Positions 35,100-42,797 of a stretch of 64,000 nucleotides of DNA are shown here, in pieces. The DNA lies in contig JBBRZE010000016.1 of the NCBI GenBank assembly GCA_038236995.1, positions 1 to 64,000 on the forward strand. The letters are read 5' to 3'. How positions within the stretch are numbered: the first letter of the stretch is position 1; each line of letters begins with the position of its first letter. Source of the DNA: JAAFHB01 sp038236995 (GTDB taxonomy: Bacteria; Bacteroidota; Bacteroidia; Bacteroidales; Prolixibacteraceae). Below the pieces are notes generated by a model. That model saw only the letters and a list, made by a program, of their open reading frames with translations, ran no database searches and had not been told where the DNA came from. Both the position numbers and the translations under genes were made by a program.

Positions 35100-36731
35100 T
35101 CACCTGATGATCGTCACATAATTGGAAAGTACGATATTCCCACCCTTCTTTCCCATATTACCATCAAAATGTCCAATCACCTCAATCTGATGGATGTTCT
35201 GAATTTCAGCAGATAATACAGCAGATGGGGGTTCGTTCGATAGAAATATGATTGGAAGTGTTTCAGGAAGCTGTAGCTGTGTAACAGGATTCCATGCTTT
35301 TACTTCATGACCGCTGTTCCATATAACTTCTATAAATTTACCAGGTATCTCACCGTTATAATAAAACGGAACATCTTTCAGATCATCGCTGTGGCGTAAT
35401 TCCTGATACGACCTGTAATCCGGATTGGTCATAGCAAGCTTTGGAACAATTGGCAGAAGTGTCAGACAGACTGAAAGCACCATTCCAATCATTCCCATCC
35501 AAAGCCAAAGCGGATTCTTTTTCAGAAATGCACTGATGAGGAAGGTCGCTAATCCCCAGAAAAGGATGAAGATTAATATTAGAAAACTGATTCCCGGTCT
35601 CCCCTCCCCTTTTATCATGAAGACTAAGGCTAACGGGATGGCAAAGCTGATCAACGCCATCAATAAAGAATTCACCCGTATAATTATGATGTCTGCTTTG
35701 CCGGAAGACGACAATTCGTAAATGTGAATCAGGTAACGAAAGTAGAAAGCCGTGAGTATCGCGAGCGGTAGAAGTACGGGAAGGAGATATCGCTCTTTTT
35801 TCTCCGGGAAAAGAGACAGCAAGATCACAGTAATCACAACCCACAATGCAAGAAATGTATAGTTTCCGAATCGTTTAATCCTTGGCCGGGCATACGGAAA
35901 GTAAAGTGCAATTGTTGCAATGATTGCCCATATGCCGGACTGAACAGGAAAACTCCAATAATGATAAAAAGGACGTGTACTTCGGTTTAGCCATGCTGCC
36001 GATTCCTGCTGTACTATCTGTGCAGAGAATTCGGGGTGCGAAAACCAGATCATCAATGGCCACCAGAGACTAATCACAAGGACAAACAGCACCATCAAGG
36101 CAAGTCCTGTTTTTTGTCTGGCAACTCCACGCCAGCCATAGGAGAAGGATCGGGCAATCAAATAAGGTAATAACAGTGCATAAAAGGCAATTGGACCTTT
36201 ACTCATAAATGAAAGTCCCATCAAAACACCTGCACCGGCCAACTCCCGCCAACCATTTCCAATATTTTTAAGACCTTTATGAAACAGCCATATTGCTCCA
36301 ATCATAAAGCTATGACAAAAGATATCCCAGCTGATATCGCGTGCCATAAAGAAGATATAAAATGAGGTACTTGCTGTTCCCGCAACGAGAAATGGGAGCA
36401 GCTGATCTTCCGTTAATTCAGTAGTCAGCTTAAAGAGGAAAAAGATCAGCAACAAAGCTGCCAGTGCAGCCGGTAAACGGAGTAATGAGAGATTCTCTTC
36501 CCCAAAAAAGTGCATCGTCGCAGCAGCTATCCAGGTGGGAAGAGGAGGCTTTTCGAGCCGTAACTCTCCGTTCATGGTTGGTTCAAGCCAGTTGTTTTTC
36601 TGGAGCATCTCTCTTGCTGTAGTGAGATTTCGCGCCTCCATGATGTTTGCTTCAAGCGCACCGTTATTCACTTCAAAAGAGACAAATGCGATCAAAAGGA
36701 GTAGAAAAAGATGGAGGTTACGGTTGTTCAT
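35100..36731 (-). CDS. ArnT-like glycosyltransferase family 39 protein
   Basis: 543 residues. Multi-spanning inner-membrane enzyme (about 12 helices) with the GT39/ArnT opening motif LEANIMEARN and LRLEKPPLPTWIAA; the acidic pair in the first periplasmic loop is typical of polyprenyl-phosphate-dependent transferases. The C-terminal 130 residues are periplasmic. Probably moves a sugar from a lipid carrier to lipid A or another envelope acceptor. It lies 64 bp after a LAB_N gene and a GT2 gene on the same strand, forming a functional set resembling ArnC-flippase-ArnT. A candidate -7 box (36769-36776) allows separate transcription. Confidence 0.87.
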   Translation of the reverse strand: MNNRNLHLFLLLLIAFVSFEVNNGALEANIMEARNLTTAREMLQKNNWLEPTMNGELRLEKPPLPTWIAAATMHFFGEENLSLLRLPAALAALLLIFFLFKLTTELTEDQLLPFLVAGTASTSFYIFFMARDISWDIFCHSFMIGAIWLFHKGLKNIGNGWRELAGAGVLMGLSFMSKGPIAFYALLLPYLIARSFSYGWRGVARQKTGLALMVLFVLVISLWWPLMIWFSHPEFSAQIVQQESAAWLNRSTRPFYHYWSFPVQSGIWAIIATIALYFPYARPRIKRFGNYTFLALWVVITVILLSLFPEKKERYLLPVLLPLAILTAFYFRYLIHIYELSSSGKADIIIIRVNSLLMALISFAIPLALVFMIKGEGRPGISFLILIFILFWGLATFLISAFLKKNPLWLWMGMIGMVLSVCLTLLPIVPKLAMTNPDYRSYQELRHSDDLKDVPFYYNGEIPGKFIEVIWNSGHEVKAWNPVTQLQLPETLPIIFLSNEPPSAVLSAEIQNIHQIEVIGHFDGNMGKKGGNIVLSNYVTIIR

Positions 36732-36768
36732 GAATTAAAATTTGCTGTAATACATTCGTTGTTCCGAT

Positions 36769-36776
36769 CAAAAATA
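36769..36776 (-). promoter_or_regulatory. -7 box (TATTTTTG) before the GT39 gene
   Basis: Exact TAnnTTTG on the minus strand, 37 bp upstream of the ATG at 36731, in the 64-bp gap after the LAB_N gene. No -33 TTG seen. Confidence 0.35.
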
Positions 36777-36795
36777 ATAAATCCGGTCAACTTTT

Positions 36796-37428
36796 CTATT
36801 CTCCAACACGCGCTTTTCCCAACATAAGGTTTCGGAGATAGATCACAAGACCGGATAGCTGACCAAGGAACAAAACAGGATCGAACCGGAAAGCGGCATA
36901 AATGATAATCATCGATGATCCAAGGATACTTACAAACCAAAACCTTTTTGTCAATACCGATTCATTTTTTGCTTCGGAGTCGAACCATTGTACGTAAAAA
37001 CGAAGTGTAAAAATCACCTGACCAATGCTTCCCCAAATCTTCAACGGCAACGGGATCTCGTCATTCGTCAACAGAGAGGTAAGATTCCCGTGATTATCAG
37101 AAAGCAGGTAAACCAATGTAACGATTGGTGCGATTATTACAATCAACCGGAATATAAAAGGGATTGGTCGCCATTGTTCCTGAAGGTGAAGATTTCTTAC
37201 ATAAATAAAATAGACCAAAATCTGACCTAAAACGATGGCGAAATCATGTCGTAAGATTCCGTAAAGCAGGAATATCAGTGAACCCAAAATACTTAATTGC
37301 CAGAATATAACCGGAGAAAGCGACTTTCCCGCCTTTTCGGATTTCACCCACTGAGCAATCATACGGGCAGCAAAAAGCAACTGAGCCGTAAAGCCGACCG
37401 CAAATATCCAAAGTGATGACAGGTTCAT
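36796..37428 (-). CDS. Membrane protein with duplicated lipid-A-disaccharide-synthase N-terminal (LAB_N) domain
   Basis: 210 residues from the ATG at 37428, whose ATGA overlaps the stop of the GT2 gene. About six transmembrane helices. Two LAB_N units are visible: FTAQLLFAARMIAQWVKSEK with SPVIFWQLSILGSL, and again IFTLRFYVQWFDSEAKNESV with KRFWFVSILGSS. The domain resembles PQ-loop/SMR-like membrane modules. Between a polyprenyl GT2 and a GT39 transferase, a flippase or scaffold role for the lipid-linked sugar is likely but inferred. Confidence 0.85.
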   Translation of the reverse strand: MNLSSLWIFAVGFTAQLLFAARMIAQWVKSEKAGKSLSPVIFWQLSILGSLIFLLYGILRHDFAIVLGQILVYFIYVRNLHLQEQWRPIPFIFRLIVIIAPIVTLVYLLSDNHGNLTSLLTNDEIPLPLKIWGSIGQVIFTLRFYVQWFDSEAKNESVLTKRFWFVSILGSSMIIIYAAFRFDPVLFLGQLSGLVIYLRNLMLGKARVGE

Positions 37429-38156
37429 CCTCTGCCTGTTATTTCGTAACGAATCGTTCGCTTTCGCATCCATCCAAAAGCGATCAGATCGGCTGCCGGA
37501 CCTAACAACCGGTTCCAAAGATGGAAGTTTGATTTCCCGGCAAGACGTTCAAAGTGCCTGACAGGTACTTCTTTTACTTTCCCTCCGCCAAGTTGAACAA
37601 GCGCAGGAAGAAACCGGTGCATTCCTTTAAAAAATGGAATTCTGATGGCCGTGTCAGTATGAAATATTTTGAGTGGACATCCGGTATCCGAAACCCCGTC
37701 GTGCGATACACTGCGACGTATGGCATTGGCTATTCGTGAAGAGATTCGCTTGACAGTGCCATCTTTCCTTCCAACGCGGACCCCTGTAACAAGCTCGAAA
37801 GCTTCGGCAAATCCCATTAACAGGTCAAAATCGTAGGGTGAAGTTTGAAGATCAGCATCAATGTAGCCTGTATATTTGGTCTCAACCTGATCGATTCCCG
37901 CTTTAAGAGCTGTACTCAACCCACAGTTCATTTTGAGATGGATAAAACTGAATGAATTGTTATCCACGCAATAATGCTCCAGAAGACTGGCACTGTTGTC
38001 TGTCGATCCGTCATTAACAAACAGCACTTTTGCTTTATAGGATGTCTGAGAGAGGTAATCGGAAAGCTCCTTCGCCAATCGCGGAAGATTCCCCTCTTCG
38101 TTGTAGAGCGGTACAATTATCGTAAGAAGGTATTCGGAATCTGCAGCGTTACTCAT
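37425..38156 (-). CDS. Glycosyltransferase family 2, polyprenyl-phosphate sugar transferase-like
   Basis: 243 residues. GT-A fold: LLTIIVPLYNEEGNLPRLA, FVNDGSTDNSASLLE, the DXD-like YIDADLQTSP, and TGVRVGRKDGTVKRISSRIA. It lacks the C-terminal transmembrane pair of ArnC/GtrB, so it is a soluble dolichol-phosphate-mannose-synthase-like enzyme. Translationally coupled to the LAB_N gene. Starts the three-gene operon; TAAATTTG on the minus strand (38183-38190) is a candidate -7 box giving a 23-nt leader. Confidence 0.9.
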   Translation of the reverse strand: MSNAADSEYLLTIIVPLYNEEGNLPRLAKELSDYLSQTSYKAKVLFVNDGSTDNSASLLEHYCVDNNSFSFIHLKMNCGLSTALKAGIDQVETKYTGYIDADLQTSPYDFDLLMGFAEAFELVTGVRVGRKDGTVKRISSRIANAIRRSVSHDGVSDTGCPLKIFHTDTAIRIPFFKGMHRFLPALVQLGGGKVKEVPVRHFERLAGKSNFHLWNRLLGPAADLIAFGWMRKRTIRYEITGRG

Positions 38157-38182
38157 ATGACGGACGAAGGTTCATTCGTTCG

Positions 38183-38190
38183 CAAATTTA
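38183..38190 (-). promoter_or_regulatory. -7 box (TAAATTTG) for the GT2-LAB_N-GT39 operon
   Basis: Exact TAnnTTTG on the minus strand, 26 bp upstream of the ATG at 38156. No TTG at -33. Confidence 0.45.
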
Positions 38191-38316
38191 GTAAAAAGAG
38201 AGATGGAATCGGAAAGTAACGTAAACGTATAAAAGAATGCTAAAAGGGTAAAAATAAAATATCGCTTTGCTCATAATCACTGACAGACTGTAACTCAACT
38301 TCGGTCCGCTTTCTTA

Positions 38317-38751
38317 TCAGCTTCCCAGCATCTTCTCAATGGCAACCTTTTCAGTATTAGTCAGGGTGTCCATTGATTTTAATGCCGATTGAATTTTTGT
38401 TTTAAAGTTCCAGCAGGTCATCTGTCGTAAAGCAAGCCGGCGTGCAAATTCATAGGTCGAAACATCTTCCTTTCCCTTGCAAACATTATAAGCTATGACG
38501 AAAGCTTTATGAATCGGGAATTTACAGTTATGAAAGATGGTTCCTGAAGCTGCCGACTCTTCCGATTTGCATTTTGTACAACGCCTTGAATAAGATGACT
38601 TTCCGGCACAGAAATTTGTATTTCCGCACTTCCTGCAGGTAAAACCATCTGCCCATTTAAGATCCGCAAGGAATTCCATGCATTTCTCATCGCTGACAAA
38701 AAGCTCCTCAATCGCCGCTTCCGAAATATCTTTATTGAAAATCAATCCCAT
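38317..38751 (-). CDS. Orphan IS1595-type zinc-ribbon/HTH protein (no DDE domain)
   Basis: 144 residues from the ATG at 38751; an in-frame TTG at 38772 falls inside the -7 box. Residues 22-80 match the zinc-ribbon head of IS1595 transposases: CMEFLADLKWADGFTCRKCG, paired cysteines C39, C42, C58, C61, and ASGTIFHNCKFPIHKAF. Residues 94-125 (VSTYEFARRLALRQMTCWNF) are the helix-turn-helix. The DDE catalytic domain is absent and the protein ends cleanly after a further helix, so it is a stand-alone DNA-binding protein, perhaps a domesticated regulator. It is divergent from the Cys-peptide locus with a tandem repeat between. Confidence 0.78.
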   Translation of the reverse strand: MGLIFNKDISEAAIEELFVSDEKCMEFLADLKWADGFTCRKCGNTNFCAGKSSYSRRCTKCKSEESAASGTIFHNCKFPIHKAFVIAYNVCKGKEDVSTYEFARRLALRQMTCWNFKTKIQSALKSMDTLTNTEKVAIEKMLGS

Positions 38752-38769
38752 AAATCGCTGTTTACGCGA

Positions 38770-38777
38770 CAAAAATA
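38770..38777 (-). promoter_or_regulatory. -7 box (TATTTTTG) for the zinc-ribbon gene
   Basis: Exact TAnnTTTG on the minus strand, 19 bp upstream of the ATG at 38751; its upstream side is occupied by the tandem repeat at 38786-38825. Confidence 0.45.
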
Positions 38778-38785
38778 TAAAAAAT

Positions 38786-38825
38786 AGTGATACTAAAAAG
38801 ATTTAAGTGATACTAATGCGATTTA
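38786..38825. promoter_or_regulatory. Tandem 20-bp operator-like repeat in a divergent promoter
   Basis: Two adjacent 20-bp units, AGTGATACTAAAAAGATTTA (38786-38805) and AGTGATACTAATGCGATTTA (38806-38825), identical at 17 of 20 positions. The core TAGTGATACTA has inverted TAGT/ACTA half-sites. The units lie between two -7 boxes facing opposite ways (38770-38777 and 38841-38848), where -33 elements would be, so they are well placed to bind a regulator of both genes. Confidence 0.6.
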
Positions 38826-38840
38826 CAATAAAACTTTTTG

Positions 38841-38848
38841 TAGTTTTG
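38841..38848 (+). promoter_or_regulatory. -7 box (TAGTTTTG) for the Cys-peptide/radical SAM locus
   Basis: Exact TAnnTTTG match, 23 bp upstream of the ATG at 38872, immediately after the tandem operator-like repeat. Confidence 0.5.
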
Positions 38849-38871
38849 CAACGTCTTTAAAAATTAACAAA

Positions 38872-39111
38872 ATGAGTAGTTCGTGCGAAATTGAAAATAA
38901 ACCCAAAGGTTGGTCCGCGATGCTGAAATCGTGGTACTTCTGGAAACCGTTTGTCGGATTTGCAGTTGGTGCAATTGCCGGAGGATTGTATTTCTACTAC
39001 AATGGGGCAGCCTCAGGAGCTTCACCGGTCACAAGTGATTTCTATTCAAACGTGCTGTTCGGTGGAATGATCGGGCTCTTTATTGTTAAAAGACCATGCA
39101 GTACCTGTTAA
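38872..39111 (+). CDS. Small membrane protein with terminal cysteines (DUF6132-like)
   Basis: 79 residues. Starts MSSSCEIENKPKGW, has two hydrophobic helices (about 27-46 and 60-73) and ends RPCSTC. The glycine-rich first helix FAVGAIAGGLYFYY and the SGASPVTSDFYSNVLFGGMIG segment resemble DUF6132 proteins found beside thioredoxins and rhodaneses in Bacteroidota; that assignment is from memory and tentative. The cytoplasmic or periplasmic Cys pair CSTC could bind metal or act in thiol exchange. First gene after the operator region, 51 bp before the methyltransferase. Confidence 0.65.
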   Translation: MSSSCEIENKPKGWSAMLKSWYFWKPFVGFAVGAIAGGLYFYYNGAASGASPVTSDFYSNVLFGGMIGLFIVKRPCSTC

Positions 39112-39162
39112 GTTAAAATACCCAGTAGAAAATTAGTATCTTTAAATTTTAAAATATCAAGA

Positions 39163-39813
39163 ATGGATTTCTCAGCCATCAATATCAGATATGGTGAATT
39201 GGCAGCAACTGAATGTTGCTTATCCTGCGGCGGCGCAATCAACTATGCAAAACCAAAATCGGGTGAGGTATGCGTCGATTTAGGAAGTGGTCGCGGGACT
39301 GATGTTCTCAGGATGGCGGACGAAGTTGGCGAAACCGGATTTATTTACGGAATCGATATTTCGGAGGGAATGCTTGAAAAAGCGCGGCAAAATGCAGTCA
39401 AATTTAAGGTAACAAATGTTATTTTCGTGCAATGTGAACTCGAAAAAATTGAATTAGCTGACGGAATTGCCGACCTTGTGATCTCGAATTGCACAATTAA
39501 TCACGCAACAGATAAAGAAGCAGTCTGGAGTGAAATATTCCGTATCCTCAAAAAAGGGGGACGATTTGTGGTGAGTGATATTTATTCAACGAGTCCCATA
39601 CCGGAAGAATATCACAACGACCCGGTTGCTGTGGCCGAATGCTGGGCAGGTGCCATTACACGCCCGGAATACCTGAAGACGCTTGAGAAAGCAGGGTTTA
39701 CCAGTATCGAGGTCATCGAAGAGTCAAAACCCTATTCAAAAGGAAAAGCTGAAGTGGCAAGTCTCACGATAGCAGGGTTAAAACCTGCAGGAGGATGCTG
39801 CTGCTCAAGATAA
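39163..39813 (+). CDS. ArsM-like SAM-dependent methyltransferase with CCC tail
   Basis: 216 residues. Class I methyltransferase: SAM loop VDLGSGRGTDVL at 38-49, acidic GIDISEGML at 63-71, and VISNCTINHATDK. The three cysteine positions used by arsenite methyltransferases to bind As(III) have counterparts (Cys18/19, Cys110 in SNC, Cys160 in ECW), and the protein ends GGCCCSR. It is shorter than typical ArsM (about 260-380). Either it methylates arsenite or another thiophilic metalloid, or it acts on the Cys peptide encoded 71 bp downstream. No arsR, arsB or arsC gene is nearby. Confidence 0.82.
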   Translation: MDFSAINIRYGELAATECCLSCGGAINYAKPKSGEVCVDLGSGRGTDVLRMADEVGETGFIYGIDISEGMLEKARQNAVKFKVTNVIFVQCELEKIELADGIADLVISNCTINHATDKEAVWSEIFRILKKGGRFVVSDIYSTSPIPEEYHNDPVAVAECWAGAITRPEYLKTLEKAGFTSIEVIEESKPYSKGKAEVASLTIAGLKPAGGCCCSR

Positions 39814-39814
39814 A

Positions 39815-39841
39815 CCTTTCATGAAGTAGATGTATGAAAGG
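39815..39841. terminator. Small hairpin after the methyltransferase gene
   Basis: CCTTTCAT (39815-39822) and ATGAAAGG (39834-39841) form a perfect 8-bp stem. It may attenuate read-through into, or precede a separate transcript of, the peptide gene; no T-run. Confidence 0.3.
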
Positions 39842-39884
39842 CGTTAACAACAAGTTTAATCACTTAATAACAAATTATTTGCGA

Positions 39885-39983
39885 ATGAAAAGTCTAATTA
39901 AGAAAAAAGAGGAGCCCAAGATGGTGAAGATAGCCCAATGTTGTGCAAAAACCTCAAGGACTGTTGTTGGTTGTCACGATTGA
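39885..39983 (+). CDS. 32-residue Cys-containing peptide, candidate radical-SAM substrate
   Basis: ATG at 39885, TGA at 39981. Sequence: a lysine/glutamate-rich leader-like half (MKSLIKKKEEPKMVKI, residues 1-16) and a core-like half AQCCAKTSRTVVGCHD (17-32) with Cys19, Cys20 and Cys30. It lies between an ArsM-like methyltransferase and a radical SAM/SPASM gene and is followed after 11 bp by a 13-bp terminator hairpin, the usual way precursor peptides are made in excess over their enzymes. I know no matching peptide family. It is too short to call on coding statistics alone. Confidence 0.6.
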   Translation: MKSLIKKKEEPKMVKIAQCCAKTSRTVVGCHD

Positions 39984-39994
39984 TGACAATTGAT

Positions 39995-40028
39995 GGATAG
40001 CACCGGGCTTAAACACCCGGTGCTATCC
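39995..40028 (+). terminator. Strong terminator between the peptide and radical SAM genes
   Basis: GGATAGCACCGGG (39995-40007) pairs perfectly with CCCGGTGCTATCC (40016-40028), followed by a T-rich tract TGATTTATTTTT. It would end most transcripts just after the 32-residue peptide. Confidence 0.9.
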
Positions 40029-40156
40029 TGATTTATTTTTAATAACCTCCGAATCCACAGGGGGTACTTGAACGCCCGAAACTTAGAATTCCGAAGCGGA
40101 TTCAGCCATATGTTGAAAAACAGACAAATACCTTTTTTGTCAAAGAAATCATTTGA

Positions 40157-41479
40157 ATGAAATATTCCGAACAAAATATATTCTCAAAAGTAAAAGACAG
40201 CGAAAACCATTTTGTTGTTAATTTATTATCCGGAAATGCTGATATTCTTAGTCCACTTGAGGCTGAAAAGCTTGAATTGATTCGTAATGGAGGTTCAGCT
40301 GATCCTGAATTTACCGACGAGATGGCTGAGAAGGGTTATCTGACCCGGTCAGGAACTGAAAACAGGCTTTTCAGGATGCAATACTACAATGCACTGGATG
40401 AACTTGAACAGGAGGAGGTGCAGCTATTTTTCATTCTTAATTACAGTTGCAACTTTGGATGTACGTATTGTTACCAGGATGAATACACCAATTCAGGAGC
40501 TGCGCAGGGGAATGCCCTGACAGATGCTTTTTTCAAATATCTTCAGAAAGAATTCGCCACACGTAAAAAATACATCACCGTATTTGGCGGTGAGCCACTT
40601 CTCAATAGTCCGCATCAGCGGACACAGATCGCTTATTTACTTCAGAAGGCAAATGAAGCTAAACTTGAAGTTTGCTTTGTCACCAACGGATATACACTCG
40701 AGGAATATATTGATGTACTTAAGACAGGGCTAATCCGTGAGATCCAGATCACGATTGATGGTACTGCTTCTGTTCACGATAACCGCAGGACACTAAAAGG
40801 GGGAGGAAAAACCTTTGACAAGATCGTTAAAGGTGTGGATGCATGTCTCGAAAACGGACTTCCAGTAAATCTTCGCATGGTAATCGACAAGGAGAACATC
40901 GATAACCTGCCCGATTTTGCCCAATTCGCAATCGATAAGGGATGGACTTCTCATCCATTGTTTAAAACCCAAATCGGAAGAAATTATGAACTTCATCATT
41001 GTCAGTCAACGCCTGATAAGCTTTTCAGCAGGATATCGCTTTACGAAAAGCTTTTTGATCTGATCAAACAATACCCTCATATTCAAAAATTTTACAAACC
41101 TGCTTATTCCATATCGAAGTATCTTTCAGAGAACGGGAAACTTCCCGAACCATTGTTCGATGCATGTCCTGCCTGTAAAACAGAATGGGCATTCGATTAT
41201 ACAGGCAAAATTTATTCGTGCACCGCAACAGTAGGGAAAGATGACGAAGCATTGGGAACCTTCTATCCTGAAATTACCCGTAACGAACAACTAATCAGCG
41301 AATGGGAATCGCGCGATGTGACCACCATTCCCGAATGTAAAACCTGCTCCGTCCAACTGGCATGTGGTGGCGGTTGCGGTTCGGTAGCCAAGAATAAAAA
41401 CGGTACCATCTGTTCACCCGATTGCAGACCGGTAAAGGAATTACTTGAATTGGGATTTGCTTCCTATTTTAAAGATTGA
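40157..41479 (+). CDS. Radical SAM/SPASM enzyme, putative peptide maturase
   Basis: 440 residues. The N-terminal 90 residues (NHFVVNLLSGNADILSPLEA) look like the RRE-type winged helix that binds leader peptides in SPASM maturases. The radical SAM core has C98-x3-C102-x2-C105 (CNFGCTYC), the GGEP loop (FGGEPLL) and ITIDGT. The SPASM domain has Cys337, 340, 355, 394, 397, 403, 407, 419 and 423 (for example ECKTCSVQLACGGGCGSV), enough for two auxiliary [4Fe-4S] clusters. Most such enzymes form thioether or C-C links in small peptides; the 32-residue peptide upstream is the obvious candidate. No peptidase or exporter adjoins it. Confidence 0.9.
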   Translation: MKYSEQNIFSKVKDSENHFVVNLLSGNADILSPLEAEKLELIRNGGSADPEFTDEMAEKGYLTRSGTENRLFRMQYYNALDELEQEEVQLFFILNYSCNFGCTYCYQDEYTNSGAAQGNALTDAFFKYLQKEFATRKKYITVFGGEPLLNSPHQRTQIAYLLQKANEAKLEVCFVTNGYTLEEYIDVLKTGLIREIQITIDGTASVHDNRRTLKGGGKTFDKIVKGVDACLENGLPVNLRMVIDKENIDNLPDFAQFAIDKGWTSHPLFKTQIGRNYELHHCQSTPDKLFSRISLYEKLFDLIKQYPHIQKFYKPAYSISKYLSENGKLPEPLFDACPACKTEWAFDYTGKIYSCTATVGKDDEALGTFYPEITRNEQLISEWESRDVTTIPECKTCSVQLACGGGCGSVAKNKNGTICSPDCRPVKELLELGFASYFKD

Positions 41480-41521
41480 TTGGCTTCCAAAATCTGACAC
41501 TGAATATTTAAAACATATAAA

Positions 41522-42790
41522 ATGATTGAGATTACATCTGTTGAATTTGAGAAAGAGGTTTTGCAATCGGGAAAAGTAGTCCTTGATTTTTACTCCTCAG
41601 AATGTCCCCCTTGCGAGGCATTGGCTCCAAAATTTGAATCACTTGCCAAATTATATGGCAACGATGTTAAATTCTTAAAGATTTTCCGGCAGAAAAACCG
41701 CGAATTATCCGATCAATTGGTTGTGAAATCTTCCCCTACACTTATCTTCTACGACAATGGAAAAGAAGTTGGAGACCGGTTAACAGGTGGAGTCAAAAGA
41801 AGTGATATCATTAAAAATCTAAACAAATTACTCCCTGAAAGCAAGGTTGCATCCATCACAGGAAAAATCAAACCGACGATATCGGAATTCGATGTGATGA
41901 TCCTCGGTGCAGGTCCCGGCGGACTTACTGCCGGTCTTTATCTTTGCCAGGCGAAAATCAATACGGTATTAATTGACATCGCGTTGCCGGGCGGTCATGT
42001 TGCAACCACACATGAAGTGTCCAATTATCCAGGTTTTATTGAACCTCAGGCAGGTTATCTGTTATCACACAACATGTCGGAACAGACCAAACTTTGCGGA
42101 ACAGCTTACAAAGTTGCGGTCGATGTAACGAGTGTTGACCTCAACAAAAGAGAGATCATTCTCGATGAATATGAGACCGTTAAAGCGAAGAAGATTATTA
42201 TTGCCACAGGTACATCACCCAATCTGATGGGAATCCCCGGAGAAGTTGAATTGAAGGGAAAAGGAATATCATATTGCGCTACTTGTGATGCAAAGTACTA
42301 TGGAGATAAAGAGGTTGTCGTTATCGGAGGCGGTAATTCTGCCGTGGAGGAGTCAGATTTTATATCGAAATTTGCAAGTAAAATAACGATGGTTCACCAA
42401 TTCGATGCATTTACGGCCAATAAAACGGCGATCGAAAAACTGAATGCAAACCCAAAAATAAGTGCGTTGCTCCGGCATGAGCCCCGCTCCTTCAAACGCG
42501 ATGGCGACAAGATCATCACCGAAGTAGAAGACCTTAAAACTAAAGAGATCAAAACTTTGATCTCGGATGGTGTATTTATCTTTATTGGAATGAAACCCAA
42601 TGTTCAGCTGTTCAAAAACAAACTTACACTCGATCAGTGGGGCTATATCAAAACCGACGAAGATATGCGAACAAATCTTCCCGACATATTTGCTGTGGGA
42701 GATGTGATCAGTAAGAAATACAGACAAATAACAACCGCAGTTGCTGACGGTACCATTGCCGCTATTGCTATTGCCAAAGAATTAAATTAA
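41522..42790 (+). CDS. Thioredoxin-thioredoxin reductase fusion
   Basis: 422 residues. An N-terminal thioredoxin domain (about 1-105) with active site SECPPCEAL, Cys28 and Cys31, that is CPPC instead of CGPC, is joined to a complete thioredoxin reductase (about 120-422): FAD motif VMILGAGPGGLTAG, redox pair YCATCDA (Cys252, Cys255), NADPH motif VVIGGGNSAVEE and the C-terminal FAVGDV. Known natural fusions mostly have the thioredoxin at the C-terminus; here it is first. Supplies NADPH-derived electrons to thiols, perhaps to the cysteines of the neighbouring peptide or to persulfides. 42 bp after the radical SAM gene, same strand. Confidence 0.93.
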   Translation: MIEITSVEFEKEVLQSGKVVLDFYSSECPPCEALAPKFESLAKLYGNDVKFLKIFRQKNRELSDQLVVKSSPTLIFYDNGKEVGDRLTGGVKRSDIIKNLNKLLPESKVASITGKIKPTISEFDVMILGAGPGGLTAGLYLCQAKINTVLIDIALPGGHVATTHEVSNYPGFIEPQAGYLLSHNMSEQTKLCGTAYKVAVDVTSVDLNKREIILDEYETVKAKKIIIATGTSPNLMGIPGEVELKGKGISYCATCDAKYYGDKEVVVIGGGNSAVEESDFISKFASKITMVHQFDAFTANKTAIEKLNANPKISALLRHEPRSFKRDGDKIITEVEDLKTKEIKTLISDGVFIFIGMKPNVQLFKNKLTLDQWGYIKTDEDMRTNLPDIFAVGDVISKKYRQITTAVADGTIAAIAIAKELN

Positions 42791-42797
42791 TTGCAAA

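Noticed and set aside
36988..37230. Plus-strand frame opposite the LAB_N gene
   Set aside because: Antisense to a well-supported membrane protein gene with no own features.
38317..38751. Complete IS1595 insertion sequence
   Set aside because: No DDE transposase domain, no terminal inverted repeats and no target duplication could be found around the zinc-ribbon gene.
39163..41479. Arsenosugar (ArsM-ArsS) pair
   Set aside because: The radical SAM protein has a SPASM domain with many C-terminal cysteines, not the ArsS layout, and no other ars gene is present.
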